A stretch of 64,000 nt of DNA from Zygaena filipendulae. Taxonomy: Eukaryota > Arthropoda > Insecta > Lepidoptera > Zygaenidae. Below are positions 33,186-44,562 of this stretch, one piece after another. The translations under genes and the position numbers were made by a program. A model generated the notes under the pieces. The model was not told the DNA's origin and did not search any database. It saw only the letters and a program-made list of their open reading frames with translations. Where the stretch lies: assembly GCA_907165275.2 (NCBI GenBank), contig OU015660.1:8868501-8932500 (forward strand), written 5' to 3'. Within the stretch, counting starts at the first letter, position 1. Every line of letters begins with the position of its first letter.

Positions 33186-33352
33186 TTCTGACACACGCGG
33201 TTCCATGGTAATTTCGGAGTTCCCGCGGGAATTCCAAGATAACTTTATAACTAGGTACGCATAAACATTCCTTTTGAATCACTATCTATCAGTGAAAACC
33301 ACATGAAAATCCGTTCAGTAGTTTTAAAGTTTATTGCGACGGAGGATTTTAT
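33186..33352 (-). repeat. Family A variant, minus strand
   Basis: CACGCGGTTCCATGGTAATT, GAGTTCCCGCGGGAATTCC, CTTTTGAATCACTATCTATC and AAAATCCGTTCAGTAG. Confidence 0.7.
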
Positions 33353-33368
33353 TTATAATTAATGTAGA

Positions 33369-33702
33369 TACTAACTGTAGGGGGAGCACGAATTTTTTCG
33401 CTCTCGTCTAGTCGATATCGAGCACTTTTTTTGTATGGAAAATGAACAGCGCCATCTATCCAGTGTCGTTCATTTTCCATACAAAAAAACGCTTTGACAT
33501 TACGACGATATCGACTAGACGAGAGCGAAAAAATTCGTGCTCCCCCTACTGTTCCCCGCAGTTTCACCCACGGCAATTTTGAAGTTCCCGCGGGAATTCC
33601 AGGATAAACTATACCAATAAAACTTCCTCTTGAATCACTATATTTACAAAAAAAACCGCATCCAAATCCGTTGCTTAGGTAGTTTTAAAGATCTAAGCAT
33701 AC
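33369..33702 (-). repeat. Family A variant, minus strand, split by a foldback
   Basis: The end TACTAACTGT (33369-33378) is separated from TCCCCGCAGTTTCACCC (33553 on) by 33379-33547 plus one copy of ACTGT. Removing them restores the expected TACTAACTGTTCCCCGCAG. The rest runs to about 33702 with ACTTCCTCTTGAATCAC. Confidence 0.8.
33379..33547. mobile_element. 169-bp foldback element
   Basis: A perfect 42-bp inverted repeat (33379-33420 and 33506-33547, starting AGGGGGAGCACGAATTTTTT) has a second inner 22-bp inverted pair (TTTGTATGGAAAATGAAC with its complement). ACTGT flanks both sides (33374-33378, 33548-33552). No coding capacity. Confidence 0.85.
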
Positions 33703-33757
33703 ATATGGGCTGACTTTTTATACTATGTATGTAGTGATATATAAACATGCTATTAAA

Positions 33758-33840
33758 AAAAAAACATTTATTGCCAAAAAATATATATATCTAATAATCG
33801 ATTAAGGGGGCAGTCGCGAATGCGCGTGTCGCCCCAGCAC
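33758..33840 (-). mobile_element. LINE 3' end remnant, minus strand
   Basis: On the minus strand GGCGACACGCGCATTCGCG leads to GGCAATAAATG and a T-run, a typical LINE terminus. It lies just left of the mariner. Confidence 0.45.
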
Positions 33841-33880
33841 AAAATCAACAAAAGAAACATACTTATACATACATATTATA

Positions 33881-35169
33881 CGTAGGTCACACTATAAGTT
33901 TTGCGTAACTTAAAAAAACAACATGTTATAACCAAAATATTATGTTTATTGCTTTTCAAAATACTCTCCTTTACATTTTAAACATTTTTTCATGCGATCG
34001 AACCATTTTTTAAAACAGGAGGACCACAGATCTGAAGGCATGTTTTCTACGTGCTGATTGAACGCTATCACTGCCTCTTCAGAGTTGGTAAAAGTGAAAC
34101 CTCTCATCAAATCTTTGATTTTGGGGAAAATACAGAAATCACAGGGTGCTAGGTCGGGGCTATGTGCAGGATGGGTGACGAGTTGTACTTTTTCGGAAGC
34201 TAAAAAGGACTTTGTTTTATTGGCCGTGTGTGAAGAAGCGTTGTCATGATGTAGGAGAACGCGGCTTTTTGGTCGTCTTTCGCGAACTTTTTCTAACACC
34301 CTGGGTAAACAAATGCTAGAATACCACTCGGCATTAACACTCTTTTGATCTTCAAGGGGAATTGTACAGATGGGACCCGTAGCTGAGAAAAAAAACGCGA
34401 TCATTTTTTTACCAATGTTTCTCGCCTGCCTCACTTTTGTTGGCCGGTTCTCATTTTCAAACACCCATTCACAAGATTGTTGTTTTTTTTCGGGTTCAAA
34501 ACAATAAATCCACGTTTCGTCTCCTGTGATAATGTCATAAACAGCATTAGAATGTCCGTGGTCGTACTTCAGTAGCATCTGTGAGCACCATTCCACGCGA
34601 GCCCGCTTCTGCTCCGCTGTCAGTTCATGAGGGATCCAACGACAACAAAGTTTCCGAACTTTCAATTCTTCGTGTAAAATTTTCTGAATTTGGCTCATAC
34701 CAATCCTCAATAGTCCTCGAATTGTCTCATAGGTAATCCGTGGGTTTTCTTCAATTAGCCGCTTAACAGTAGCCACATTATTTTCGTTGACGGCAGTTGA
34801 AGGCCGCCCTTCACGAAATTCGTCATGTAAAGAAACTCGACCTCTCTCAAATTCAGCAAACCATCGCCTCACGGTGCTCAAACAAGGTGCTTTTCTCCTA
34901 AAAGCATTTTGAAGACGAGCGGCACAGTTTTGCGGAGAAAGAGAACTTTTAAAATCATAAAAAATCATCGCTCTAAAATCTTTTCGACTTAATTCCATTT
35001 TCGTTGCGTACGTAGAACTTTGATGTGTGATAAAAAACAATTGACAAATGATTTCCCGCCAATTGTTTTTTTTTATTACTAAGAAGGTTGCAACATTTCA
35101 AAAAATATAACATTCGAAATTCAAATAGTTCCAATTAGCTAGAAGTGCAAAACTTTTAGTGTGCCCCAT
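33881..35169 (-). mobile_element. Complete mariner element
   Basis: The 24-bp inverted ends are 33881-33904 and 35146-35169, sharing CACACTA-AAGTTTTGC and identical at 20 of 24 positions. TA flanks both sides (33879-33880, 35170-35171). The length of 1289 bp is normal for mariner. It encloses an uninterrupted transposase on the minus strand. Confidence 0.95.
33946..35040 (-). CDS. Mariner transposase, intact frame
   Basis: The enzyme cuts and inserts mariner DNA at TA. The open frame is 364 codons, but the family-typical start is the second Met (residue 15, base 34998, MELSRKDF), giving 350 residues, the usual length. The N-terminal half has the paired helix-turn-helix DNA-binding region (residues ~18-125, including STVRRWFAEFERG). 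The linker motif is RWIPHEL (134-140), a slight variant of WVPHEL. The catalytic D,D34D triad is complete: D174 in TGDETW, D266 in HHDNASSH, and D301 in HSPDLAPCDF. It ends GEYFEKQ. There are no stops or frameshifts, so it could encode active protein, although the inverted ends differ at four positions. The subfamily is probably irritans/mori-like. Confidence 0.95.
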   Translation of the reverse strand: MFFITHQSSTYATKMELSRKDFRAMIFYDFKSSLSPQNCAARLQNAFRRKAPCLSTVRRWFAEFERGRVSLHDEFREGRPSTAVNENNVATVKRLIEENPRITYETIRGLLRIGMSQIQKILHEELKVRKLCCRWIPHELTAEQKRARVEWCSQMLLKYDHGHSNAVYDIITGDETWIYCFEPEKKQQSCEWVFENENRPTKVRQARNIGKKMIAFFFSATGPICTIPLEDQKSVNAEWYSSICLPRVLEKVRERRPKSRVLLHHDNASSHTANKTKSFLASEKVQLVTHPAHSPDLAPCDFCIFPKIKDLMRGFTFTNSEEAVIAFNQHVENMPSDLWSSCFKKWFDRMKKCLKCKGEYFEKQ

Positions 35170-35524
35170 GTATTGTGGCAATAGGAGTGCATTCAGCGTG
35201 TGCTGGATGAACATCCTTAATCCAGATGTCAACCAGCGCTGGTTTTCAATGCACCCCTTGCTCGGACTAGGGTGTTTTACCGTGACAAAAGAAAAATATT
35301 GTGAAAGCGGGTTATCCTACAATAAATTAAAACCAGAATATTTGTATTGATAATTGTATTAAGGATTCATTTTCAATGTGTACCTACCAATTACGTTTTG
35401 TCACACTTTACACGCATGCAAAAACCATACCTACTATATCGTTTTAATGAATGTCATAGGTATATCCAAAATACATAATATAATACGGTGCTACAAAATT
35501 TTTTGTTACAATTATTTCAAGGAT

Positions 35525-35650
35525 CCCATTTTCTCACGGTTTCACTAGCGTTAATCTCGGAGTTCCCGAGTGAATTCCATGAAAAAAAGTGCACTTTTTA
35601 CCTAGAAGTGTAGCTTTCTATAAGAGATTTTTTAAGAGACCTTAGAAACG
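35525..35650 (-). repeat. Family A fragment, minus strand
   Basis: CTCACGGTTTCACTAGCG, GGAGTTCCCGAGTGAATTCC and GTAGCTTTCTATAAGAG. Confidence 0.6.
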
Positions 35651-35736
35651 AATACCTATATAAAACAAATATTCATTTTAATTTGTAACTAATATCAGTA
35701 TAGAGAAGCAAGTATAGACAAGCTGATGCCTAGACC

Positions 35737-36217
35737 TGCTGTTTCAACTGCGTCAATACCGGGATTCCTTCGGGATTTCTTTGTGTCATTGTGAAAAGTA
35801 TCATAACCATCCTATTCCAAGACTTAAATTGCTCGCATCAAAATACCAAATGAATTTTCTCCGCGGTCCTATACCCGCGTAAATTTCAAAACTCCCCAAG
35901 GGAAATCTTTGTTCCCGAATAAAAAGTCAGTTGTCACTCAGGTACAGCTATACTGTAGCTCTATATCAGTGAAAGAATTTTTAAAAACATGTGGTTCCAG
36001 AGTTTATCCCCTAAAAACAAACAAATAGTCAAACACAGTTTAGACACCCGCGATAGTTTTGGGGGTCCCAGAAGAATTCCGGAAAATAATATTATATACC
36101 CTACGTCTTTTTTGTACCTCTGACAACGTATGCGAAATGTCAAAATGATTGGTAGAGTAGTTAGGACGTGTAAGCGTAACAAACAAACTCAAGCATCGCT
36201 TCGCATATTTATAATAT
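35737..36217 (-). repeat. Cluster of family A fragments, minus strand
   Basis: Three pieces: 35737-35800 (CTGTTTCAACTGCGTCAA), 35857-36015 (CTCCGCGGTCCTATACCCGC, GTAGCTCTATATCAGTG) and 36040-36217 (GACACCCGCGATAGTTTTG, TCTGACAACGTATGCG, GCGTAACAAACAAACTC, GCATATTTATAATATAA). Confidence 0.6.
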
Positions 36218-36219
36218 AA

Positions 36220-37670
36220 AAATTAATATAAATTTGTGTATATGGATTAATATTAAAAAAAAATTAATGATCTCAAAGGATCTGCAGTAGCTGCTAGTTA
36301 CTTGAAATTTCCGAGATTTACCGGAAAGGAATAGTAAAATTATTACACAGAATAATTAAGTATGTTTTTATTTCGTGAGTTACATATTATTTTACTTTAA
36401 TTAATAACAATGTTACAAGCATATTATAGTTCATCACGAAGACTTGCAAGTTGTATTGTTCGATGTCATTCCAACCCACAAGGCTCAGGGGTTAAGTACC
36501 CTCACGCCATCTCTTGATTTATTACAGCAACAAAGTGGTTTTCTCCGTTCTCGACAGCCACGCGTCTCGGGGGTTAAGATTTTAACAAAAGTGCTTTGAT
36601 ACACGAGTGTGATATTTCGTAACCGACATGACGACCGTCTTCAACGGTAATGAGTGGTAATAACTTATAACTTATCAACATTAGCTCTACCAAATTTTTT
36701 TTTTGCCTCGAACAATAAGCAAATATACGGTCTACTCACATACCTACATAGAATTAATAAGCATAAAACCATATTTAGCGTAGGTATACAGAGTTATTGA
36801 ATTTTAAGTGTGATGAAAACAGCTTACTACGTAAGATTCAAATTAAACTACCTAGGTACCTACTCATTTTGAAATATCTCACGCGATATTAGGATAGGAT
36901 ATCGAGCCAAATTTCACAATATTTTATCAAAGTAGAAAACTCACCAAAATCGAATCACGTAGCGTAATTTTCCTTTACATTAAAATAAAATACTAGCTAG
37001 TTGTACAATAAATTGAAGATTAAGATCTAGAATTCTAGAACATGGCAGACTCTGTGATTTCTAACCGACCGGTCTCCGAGATAATATTTAAACGAAAATT
37101 GTTATGTAGGTAAGTAGGTAGGTATTGTAAACATTTTAGACCTATCATTTCACAATGAAAACTTTGCGATGCCTTAAGAAAAGATATAGTTTTCGTAAGA
37201 GGTTTATTTAACTTATTTATTGACTTTTTCTATGCACATAAAAGCAAATAGAGATAGAAAAGTTCTGTTGTAATAATATTTAATGTGAGAATTTATTTTA
37301 TGATATCTTAATAATAATATTGGGCGCGACGTTAGATATCTACGCAATCACTAGAACTCGCCATTTATCAGAAGCTCCCTTTGTAAAAGTTTTTCGTGTT
37401 TACCCAAAAATTTGTAATTATATAAACTCGATTAAAAACTTTTGTCATCGACTGTCTTTCTATCCGGTTAGGTATTTACCTTGTTTGCTCCGGGGCGTGG
37501 AAACACTGAAGTCAAACAGTCGTGACATCAAACAACGACCCGTAGGAGTTGCAAAGTGCTGTGCACCTTCGAATGGTTCACTTTTATTTTTTTCATTCCA
37601 GATTTCACACTTCATTGTTTGTCCATTTTCTTCCATCGAAGTAGGTAGATACCTTCTTCTTCTTTTTTCA
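36220..37670. other. No gene recognised
   Basis: AT-rich. The 118-codon open frame at 37320-37676 shows no domain and no coding bias that I can see. Nothing else is supported. Confidence 0.35.
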
Positions 37671-37672
37671 AT

Positions 37673-37800
37673 ATGACAACAGACGCCTTGGATAGGTTGG
37701 TAGGCGCGCTATTCATGCCAATGTCAGTCATAGAAAATAGTGTAGGTAGGTACAGTTATACAGAACACAATATTTTTTAGGTCAGAATATGAACAGAAAA
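37673..37800 (+). repeat. Unclassified repeat shared with 39150-39320
   Basis: GGTAGGCGCGCTATTCATGC and CAATGTCAGTCATAGAAAAT match TATAGGCGCGCTATTCGTGC and CAGTGTCAGTAAAACAG near 39.25 kb. Confidence 0.5.
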
Positions 37801-38019
37801 ATTATACTGTCATATACTGACATTGTAACGTGGTGCTAACGCCCATGGAGGTAGTATGTTTTTTTTTTCATCTAAATTCAAAATTTATTTTTCTTGGGCG
37901 TCGGCGTTATTGTTTTGTTTTTCTTTCGAATTTTTTCACGCTGCCTAAAGCAACTACGCTGTGATTTGTCTTTTAAATAAATTAAATGAATATATTATAA
38001 TCTTAAATATTATATATTC

Positions 38020-38022
<3 letters not shown>

Positions 38023-38071
<49 letters not shown>

Positions 38072-38323
38072 CCACATCACAACACACAGATCTGCTTGAT
38101 CCCACAGTAAGCTATTATTAGCTTGTGTCGTGGAAACCAAGCAAACGTGGTATATACTACATAGAATTACTTATATATTATATTATAGATATATAAACAC
38201 ACCCAGACTGGAAAATGGAACCCTGTGTTCATCACACAAAGTCCACCCCCACCAGGAATCGAACCCGGAACCCCTTGATTAGCGGGCAGGCATGGTGACC
38301 ATTGCGCCAATCGGGTCGTCATA
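38023..38323 (-). repeat. tRNA-headed SINE, minus strand, with (TAA)n tail
   Basis: On the minus strand the head is CGACCCGATTGGCGCAATGG and the B-box GGTTCGATTCC lies at about 38265-38255. The body GGTGGACTTTGTGTGATGAA follows, and the 3' end abuts a (TAA)n tract at 38023-38070. It is homologous to 53758-53912. Confidence 0.75.
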
Positions 38324-38447
38324 TAATATAATAATCTACTATATTATTATATTATATAATCTACAACTTAAATTACAAAAGGAAGCTGTTCACTAAACAG
38401 GTATTTAATAGTTTTATTTATACATTATATTTTAATATTTGTAAGCC

Positions 38448-38745
38448 TTGATCCAGGTCTCATGTAATGTTTTAATATCACTCACTGGTCTTTTGTGATG
38501 TGGCGTGAGACCTGGATGGCTGTCGGCAGGAATTTCATGTTGACAAATGATTCCAGCTTCCTTCTTCGGATATCGCAACTACTTTCTTCAACCTATCTAC
38601 AATCTTTACTTGAAAACTGGATCTTCTGCTGTTCCTGTTCCTTCTTCCTCCTGATCTTCGCATCCTGGCCGACGCCACTGCAGCTTCGGACTCTACGTCT
38701 ACCACGGATCGCGAAGGCCAGTGATTGTTTTGTATATATTTAAAC
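38448..38745. other. Unassigned stretch with inverted ATCCAGGTCTCA
   Basis: ATCCAGGTCTCA near 38452 and TGAGACCTGGAT near 38507 form a perfect 12-bp inverted pair. The following 230 bp are richer in GC and CTTC than their surroundings. No protein recognised. Confidence 0.3.
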
Positions 38746-39149
38746 TTACTCTTAGATTCTGTACTGATTACACAAAATTATAAATTTATGAACCGTATTT
38801 TTCTCACGACCCGTTTCAACATACTGGAGTTACAGACACTTCTATAAATATTATAAACTACATTGTAATACAGAAGGAGCAGGGTATAAGATAAAAATTA
38901 ATAAAAAATGAGAATAATGCAAAAGAATAAAAAGATGATTACAACAGAGTTTTATGTTACTCTGCTCTATAAAATTAATAGAGCAATAATAATAATTTTA
39001 TACAGGTGACGACATATGACGTGATGATGGCTTCGTAGATTTTCTTGTTCTTGTTTTTTATTTTTTTTTTGGTAAAATTTATCCCTTTCGGGGAAGGCAA
39101 AGGAATCCACGTTCATACAGCAACTGTTTTTTTAACGTGGCAACAGGTG

Positions 39150-39164
39150 CCTTGTCTAGTTGTC

Positions 39165-39196
<32 letters not shown>

Positions 39197-39320
39197 TAAT
39201 TTTACGGCCCTGGGTAGTTGTCTATATAGGCGCGCTATTCGTGCCAGTGTCAGTAAAACAGTAGACAGTTACAAAGAACGATTTTAGTTTGGTAGGCCAG
39301 AACAATAACAGTAAACTTGT
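39150..39320 (+). repeat. Unclassified repeat shared with 37673-37800, with (TA)n
   Basis: A duplicated GTTGTCTATATA brackets a (TA)n/T-tract insert (about 39162-39210), so the element looks split by simple sequence. GCGCGCTATTCGTGCC follows. Confidence 0.45.
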
Positions 39321-39812
39321 TTTCGTGTTTAACGAACTTGGCTATTGGTTTATAGAGTAAAGAATTATCTACTGCCTGCCTAACCTTTCTTTGTACGTAA
39401 AACGTCACGCAAAAACTAACAACATGAGAAGGTTTCTCAGCAGTTTTTGTGTAGTACGATGATGTTACATTTAGTTATTTTAAGAGTTTTTACAAATTCA
39501 CGTTTACTCATCACCGTTGAGTTTATTTTGCAACAAAATTTTATTGAACCCAAAAGAAGAAGGGTAAAGAACATTACAAATTTTTAGCTGAAAAAGACAA
39601 GCTTAACGAACTTATTCACACAAAATTCAGTGTAGCTACAGGCAGTAGGTACCTTCTACTATTTAACTCTTGCCACACTGAGTTTTAAATAAAAGCTGAC
39701 ACAACTTCCTGTGGTGGTCGAATAAAAGTTGAACAGTTTCGTCTAATTGCGACTTCACTCCGACTCCGGAGAGAAATTTTCATAGCGACTTGTATTTCAA
39801 ATTTTGTACAAT

Positions 39813-39885
39813 ACTAGCTGTTCCTCGCGGTTTCACCCCCGTTAATTTCAGAGTTCCCTCGAATTCCTGGATAAAAGCACCCTCC
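39813..39885 (-). repeat. Family A end fragment, minus strand
   Basis: ACTAGCTGTTCCTCGCGG, TTCACCCCCGTTAATTTCAG and TGGATAAAAGCACCCTCC. Confidence 0.7.
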
Positions 39886-39989
39886 TTCCATCACTATTAT
39901 TAGTATTATTATTATAATTCATTTATTATCTTAAATTTAGGCTTATAAAATATAAATTTATTATTATATTCACAAAATTTTACAAACGT

Positions 39990-41290
39990 AGCACCTATCA
40001 CAATTTATTTTCTTTCCCTGGTAGGTAAGAAACAGAATCTGCAGAAGATAACACCTCTCGTGCTAGGATTTCCAACTACGTATACGTAAACAATCTGTTG
40101 TACAAATTTTATATCATGCTTCAATCTAAAAATTCATTGTTTCGTTTCACTTTGCATTTTTATTTAGATTCAAATACGTCGCTTTTTCATCCTAAAAGAT
40201 AAAACCAACTTTTGGAATATTTTATAACATTTCAATTTTTCTCTGACGTGGATCATTTATTTCGCTGATTATTAATTTATTTTGTATTCATAGCTTCACC
40301 GAGCATTATTTATTTCGTTCAAACTTTTATAAGCTAAGTGGATTAAATTTTTTTACTTCGTGAAATCATCACATTGTTTTGTAATTTCATTTTTGCTACA
40401 TTTTATCATATCGTTCGTCACTGGTTACATTTCTAACATAATCACATTTCTATACTTATTGATATCAATACTTATCTATAATTACTTATTCGTGTAAATA
40501 CTATACTTATATTTATTATCTTTATGTATAATTTTTTTATTTATTTATTTAACATAATCCACGGCACTTAATACTATGTACAATTGTACATATTTATTAA
40601 ATTAGACCTACTGCCAATAACGGATTAACATTATTGTATGCTTTAACCTAAGAAATTAAATTAAATTATGCCCAACGCTTACAAGCACTCAAACAAACAC
40701 TCAATACGCAAATAATGTGGTAGCTGAGCTGAACAAGCTTATGTTTTCATTAGGAGTAAATAAATTGCCAGTAAGATAAGTGATCAGTCATGGGGAAAAC
40801 CATGACGTTTCATTATAATCCTATGAAAAATCACCTGTAACAAGGTAAAATAATTTTTTCCTCGCTTTGGTAGACAGACTACTCTGACAGATCGGAAATC
40901 GATTAGAACAAAAACAAAACCTCGAGGTAATCGAAGAATGTTGGCAGAGAATAATTTTTGGATTACCCCTGCTGATGTTTTTGTGGTTTTGTGGAATTTT
41001 CAGCACTTAAAACGCCTTCTACATCAGGTCCGCTATTATTATATAAATGACCGCAATGGTGATCTCAGTCATTGTTCAGACATGCCTCAGTATATAAGTA
41101 CTATAATAGATGTGTTCTCAAATTAAGTGCACAGTTTTAAACGGGCACCGTTACACATTCTGTAAATGTGCTCCTTGGGTGTTTTATTAAGTTTTGCATT
41201 TTTATTTAAACTAAGCTTTCGCTCAATATTTTTTATTTTTTAAATTTAATGTTTATAGTATAAATTTAATTTGAAAATCGCATGCAGTTT
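39990..41290. other. AT-rich, LINE tail on minus strand, otherwise empty
   Basis: 40540-40700 read on the minus strand ends GTTAAATAAATAAATAAAAA after a GCCGTGGATTAT body, the look of a LINE terminus. The rest shows nothing I can name. Confidence 0.35.
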
Positions 41291-41299
41291 GCACCTATT

Positions 41300-41541
41300 T
41301 GGACATAGATAAGCAATGTAAGCAAAATTAACTCACACTGGAGAAATTTTGAGTAAATTAATGTTTTAAAATTATAGCGCCATTTTGTGTCAACATTTTT
41401 CATGTGCAATATTTAGTTACATATTTAAACAATGTAATAAGGTAAACTCATAATTAAAAAACGTTCTCTGCCTCTCAATAAATCGTTCTGAATCAATAAC
41501 TTCATTTTGTGGGTTAACATGTTATTGCTTATCTGCGTACA
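41300..41541 (+). mobile_element. MITE with TGGACATAGATAAGCAAT ends, copy 1
   Basis: The left end TGGACATAGATAAGCAAT and the complement of the right end (TGTACGCAGATAAGCAAT) pair imperfectly, continuing into GTTAACCC-type sequence. The interior GAGAAATTTTGAGTAAAT and CATTTTGTGTCAACATTTTT matches 58253-58490. Confidence 0.7.
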
Positions 41542-42344
41542 TTTGTATAGTGACACTTGGCCTAGTATTTGGTTCTAATTTTTTTTTTGTTTGTTAGTGT
41601 TTACTATGCCGGTGTAACTTTTAAATAAATAAATAATTTCGTACTTATTACACACTAGGAGGTCGATCACGTTCTTTCGAATCAAATCTACCACAATTAA
41701 ACCATAGCCAAAAATATAAAGTGAAATGGTGAAACAAACAACCATGCACATTTCGCACCGACAGTTTTCACGATAGTGATCGAACTTTATTTAGAAAATC
41801 ATGTTTGTAAACGTTTGACCCAACGTGAGCGAGCATGAGAACTTAAAATCATGTATTTTGCTATTTACGGTTCTGATTTAGAATGTAAGTTTGTTTCGAA
41901 TTAGCCTCTAGAAAACAAAAATATAAATAGGTCGAAAGAAGCCCTTCTCAGAGACATAAATTTGAATGGGCGAATAAAACTTATCAGACTTATTATAGCA
42001 CTGAATATCGCATCAGTACATTGGAATAAATCCACTAACGCAGACGACCCGATAGCGGTTTTGATTTTATATTAGGTATGAAATTTTTAAAAACGATTTC
42101 ACTGAACTAAACTGTCATACACACTCGTACGTAACGGAGTAACGTTTCCCAGAGAGTGAGAATTCAGCACTATTACACGAACTAGCCGCGCCCTTTGAAA
42201 CGTATTCACACAGCAAACTGGTGACGCCAGATCGTTTCCCACTGGAGTTAAGCGCGGCGAACTGTAGATATGTGAATAGACACGTGATGACATATTATGT
42301 ATTTAATGTGTGACTATGCTACGGCTTTTGAATAATGGATTAAA

Positions 42345-42600
42345 TAAAAAAACCGGCCAAGCGTGAGTCGGACTCGCGCACGAAGGGCTCCGTATATGCA
42401 TAAAAACGACAAAAAAATCACGTCTGTAATTGTATGGGAGCCCCCTTAAATATTTATTTTATTCTGTTTTAATTAGTATTTATTGTTATAGCGGCAACAA
42501 AAATATATATCATCATCTGTGAAAATTACAGCTAAGTATCGCGGTTCATGAGATACAGCCCGGTGACAGACGGACAGACAGACGGACGGATATATTTTTA
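42345..42600 (+). repeat. Widespread lepidopteran repeat (CCGGCCAAGCGTGAGTCGG type)
   Basis: ACCGGCCAAGCGTGAGTCGG, CGCGCACGAAGGGCTCCG, GTATGGGAGCCCCCTTAAAT, ATCGCGGTTCATGAGATAC and a GACGGACAGACAGACGG end. I recall this as one of the commonest moth and butterfly interspersed repeats; the class (SINE-like or Helitron-like) is not certain. Confidence 0.7.
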
Positions 42601-43229
42601 ACATTTGTTGCATTTATTTTATCTACTGAATATAATATAATATTATCATTTGAGTATTAAAGAACGGAATGCCTAAATGAATTAATAGCACAATGTTCAA
42701 CTGTAACATGTCCAAATACAATAATCTATATCCTTTGTAAATAAGACATTTGTCACAATTTTCGTGGTTTTCACTCTTATATGGAATTATAACGTTAAGC
42801 TTGAATTATGTAAATGTTTATTCTTATTGAAAAGTTCATAATCATCCAATTAATTTAAACGAGCAAAGTACAATAAAACCTTCCAAAGTTATTATCGTCA
42901 ACTCTCTTTCATCTATATACCTACTTACGTAAATGTCAACATGGCGGATTTAATTAACAAACATAAAGTTACGTATCAAACAAGAAATTATTTGCAAATT
43001 TCGCTTTCAAATCGTCGACCTAGTAAATTTCTGTACTCATAATAAGTGATGAATTGGAAACTTATTCGCTTTCAGTTAGTAGGTAGGTACTTGTGTAATA
43101 GTAGTGCCTCACAGCTTTTAATCTCACTTAGAGATAGACATCCTACCTAAATTAAATGCCCATACCTACCTTATTATACATAATGAACTCCTTTTTTGGC
43201 TGGAGAATGTTTCACCCTATTAGAAAGGT

Positions 43230-43640
43230 CACCACACAGGTTAGAAAGGTCAAAGGACCATCGAATCTCAGGGTACCAGGCTCCGAGCAGCTAATTCTCT
43301 CGTTTATGTGTTGTGATAACCGTTTTTGCGTACCCACTCCCGAGACGACCTCCTCGTATATAAAAACGCTAAGTGTCCCAAGCGTGCTTCACTACCGAAC
43401 CGCCTCCCGCTTTCACCTCCAGTAGAAACGAAGGGGGTGCAGGGCCTGCATCCAGGACGTCTCTCGACGACAGGGACATCAAAGCTTCATCCACCCTGCA
43501 ACCCCACGACTACTACAGCTCGGAGGCACTCATCGCCTGCTTTGCTGGAAGTGTTGGAGCAGTGAATCTTTCCTTCTACACTGGCCCGGATTCCTCTTGG
43601 TGAAGCCTCACAAAAACAAAACTGACAAGTTGCCCAAATT
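43230..43640 (+). other. GC-rich island with TATA-like box, unassigned
   Basis: A GC-rich block in AT-rich DNA. TATATAAAA lies at 43357-43365 and a TCACT initiator-like site about 34 bp downstream. After it one frame runs from about 43373 to 43603 with DDRDIKASSTLQPHDYYSSE, ending at TGA; another overlapping frame is also open. It could be a promoter with first exon, or an LTR-type retroelement piece. I do not recognise the protein. Confidence 0.3.
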
Positions 43641-44080
43641 TCATTTTATTCTTACTACAATCACGTTTATATTATTTCCATTGTACGACGGAAGGGTTCG
43701 CCGATTTTGTGAGAAACGTCGAGATTTCCAACCTTAAGTGCGGCACCTCGGATACTCTCGATAAGCAAAAACGTTTTAACAGAAAATAGCCCAGTAAAGT
43801 GTGAATTGTAAATGCGCTCTAATGGACCGGGTAAAGCATTTTTCAGGAGTACCTACGTTGAAGTGTCATCAATTTATTATAACTTACCATGGAACCTTAT
43901 GCTACAAGTGAGTAATAACAGGTGCGAGAACCTAGCATATAATATTATTATATGCTTACCTAATGGCCACTGGCAAGCAATGAAAGTTTTAATGGTAGAT
44001 ATTTAAAATTGTATTATTTTAATGTTTCCTCGTGCAAATGCTTTTTATCGAATAGAGATTGTGACATAGTCACATAGGAC

Positions 44081-44405
44081 CTGCTGGGCAATCATGTAAC
44101 TTTTGTTGCTATCATATTTCAGTTTCAATCAGAACAATAGCTATTTTGTGATTAATTGTTGTTGACACATATTATGTAAAACAAATGTTACTGGTATTTT
44201 TGTAAATCTTTTGTATTTGTTGTTTGTATTCGTTAAAACAAATAAAAAAAAACTTAGTCATGTTTAGGCAGCTTCAACTTTTGGAGTATGTTGATTTTGG
44301 TTGATTGCTAGATATTGTAGGTGTGAAAACGTGCATAATGCAATCGTAAAACCGTCATGTTTTTGATTGCAACCGAAAAATGATAGTTTCATAATAGCCC
44401 CTCTG
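44081..44405 (-). mobile_element. MITE of the 14465 family, copy 2, with inner insertion
   Basis: The ends CTGCTGGGCAATCATGTAAC and ATAGCCCCTCTG pair as in copy 1. About 90 bp longer than copy 1, mainly from sequence near 44160-44250. Confidence 0.65.
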
Positions 44406-44454
44406 GTCCCAAGCTGAATTACTATAGAAACCTAGACACACGTTTAGTAAAAAA

Positions 44455-44562
44455 TTATCACATATAGGTATGTACGATAAATACCCTTAGGTATGCGGGG
44501 ATTGAACCTACTGACACCTGGCGTAGCAGTCACCTAATTAATTATTAAACCAACGGTACTGT
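44455..44562 (-). repeat. SINE head fragment, minus strand
   Basis: On the minus strand GTACCGTTGGTTTAATAATT gives a worn A-box region and GGTTCAATCCC (44508-44498) the B-box. The body is lost. Confidence 0.6.

Noticed and set aside
33349..33576. 75-codon open frame on the minus strand
   Set aside because: It is a by-product of the perfect foldback at 33379-33547, where both strands mirror each other.
37320..37676. 118-codon open frame
   Set aside because: No domain, no signal of coding composition and no splice context; it is the length expected now and then by chance.
38255..38265. B-box on the minus strand, possible tRNA gene
   Set aside because: It is followed by a shared SINE body and ends in a (TAA)n tail; a homologue lies at 53758. 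There is no cloverleaf.
43357..43640. Possible LTR with TATA box
   Set aside because: I could not find TG..CA ends, a polypurine tract or a second copy in the window, so I kept it as unassigned.
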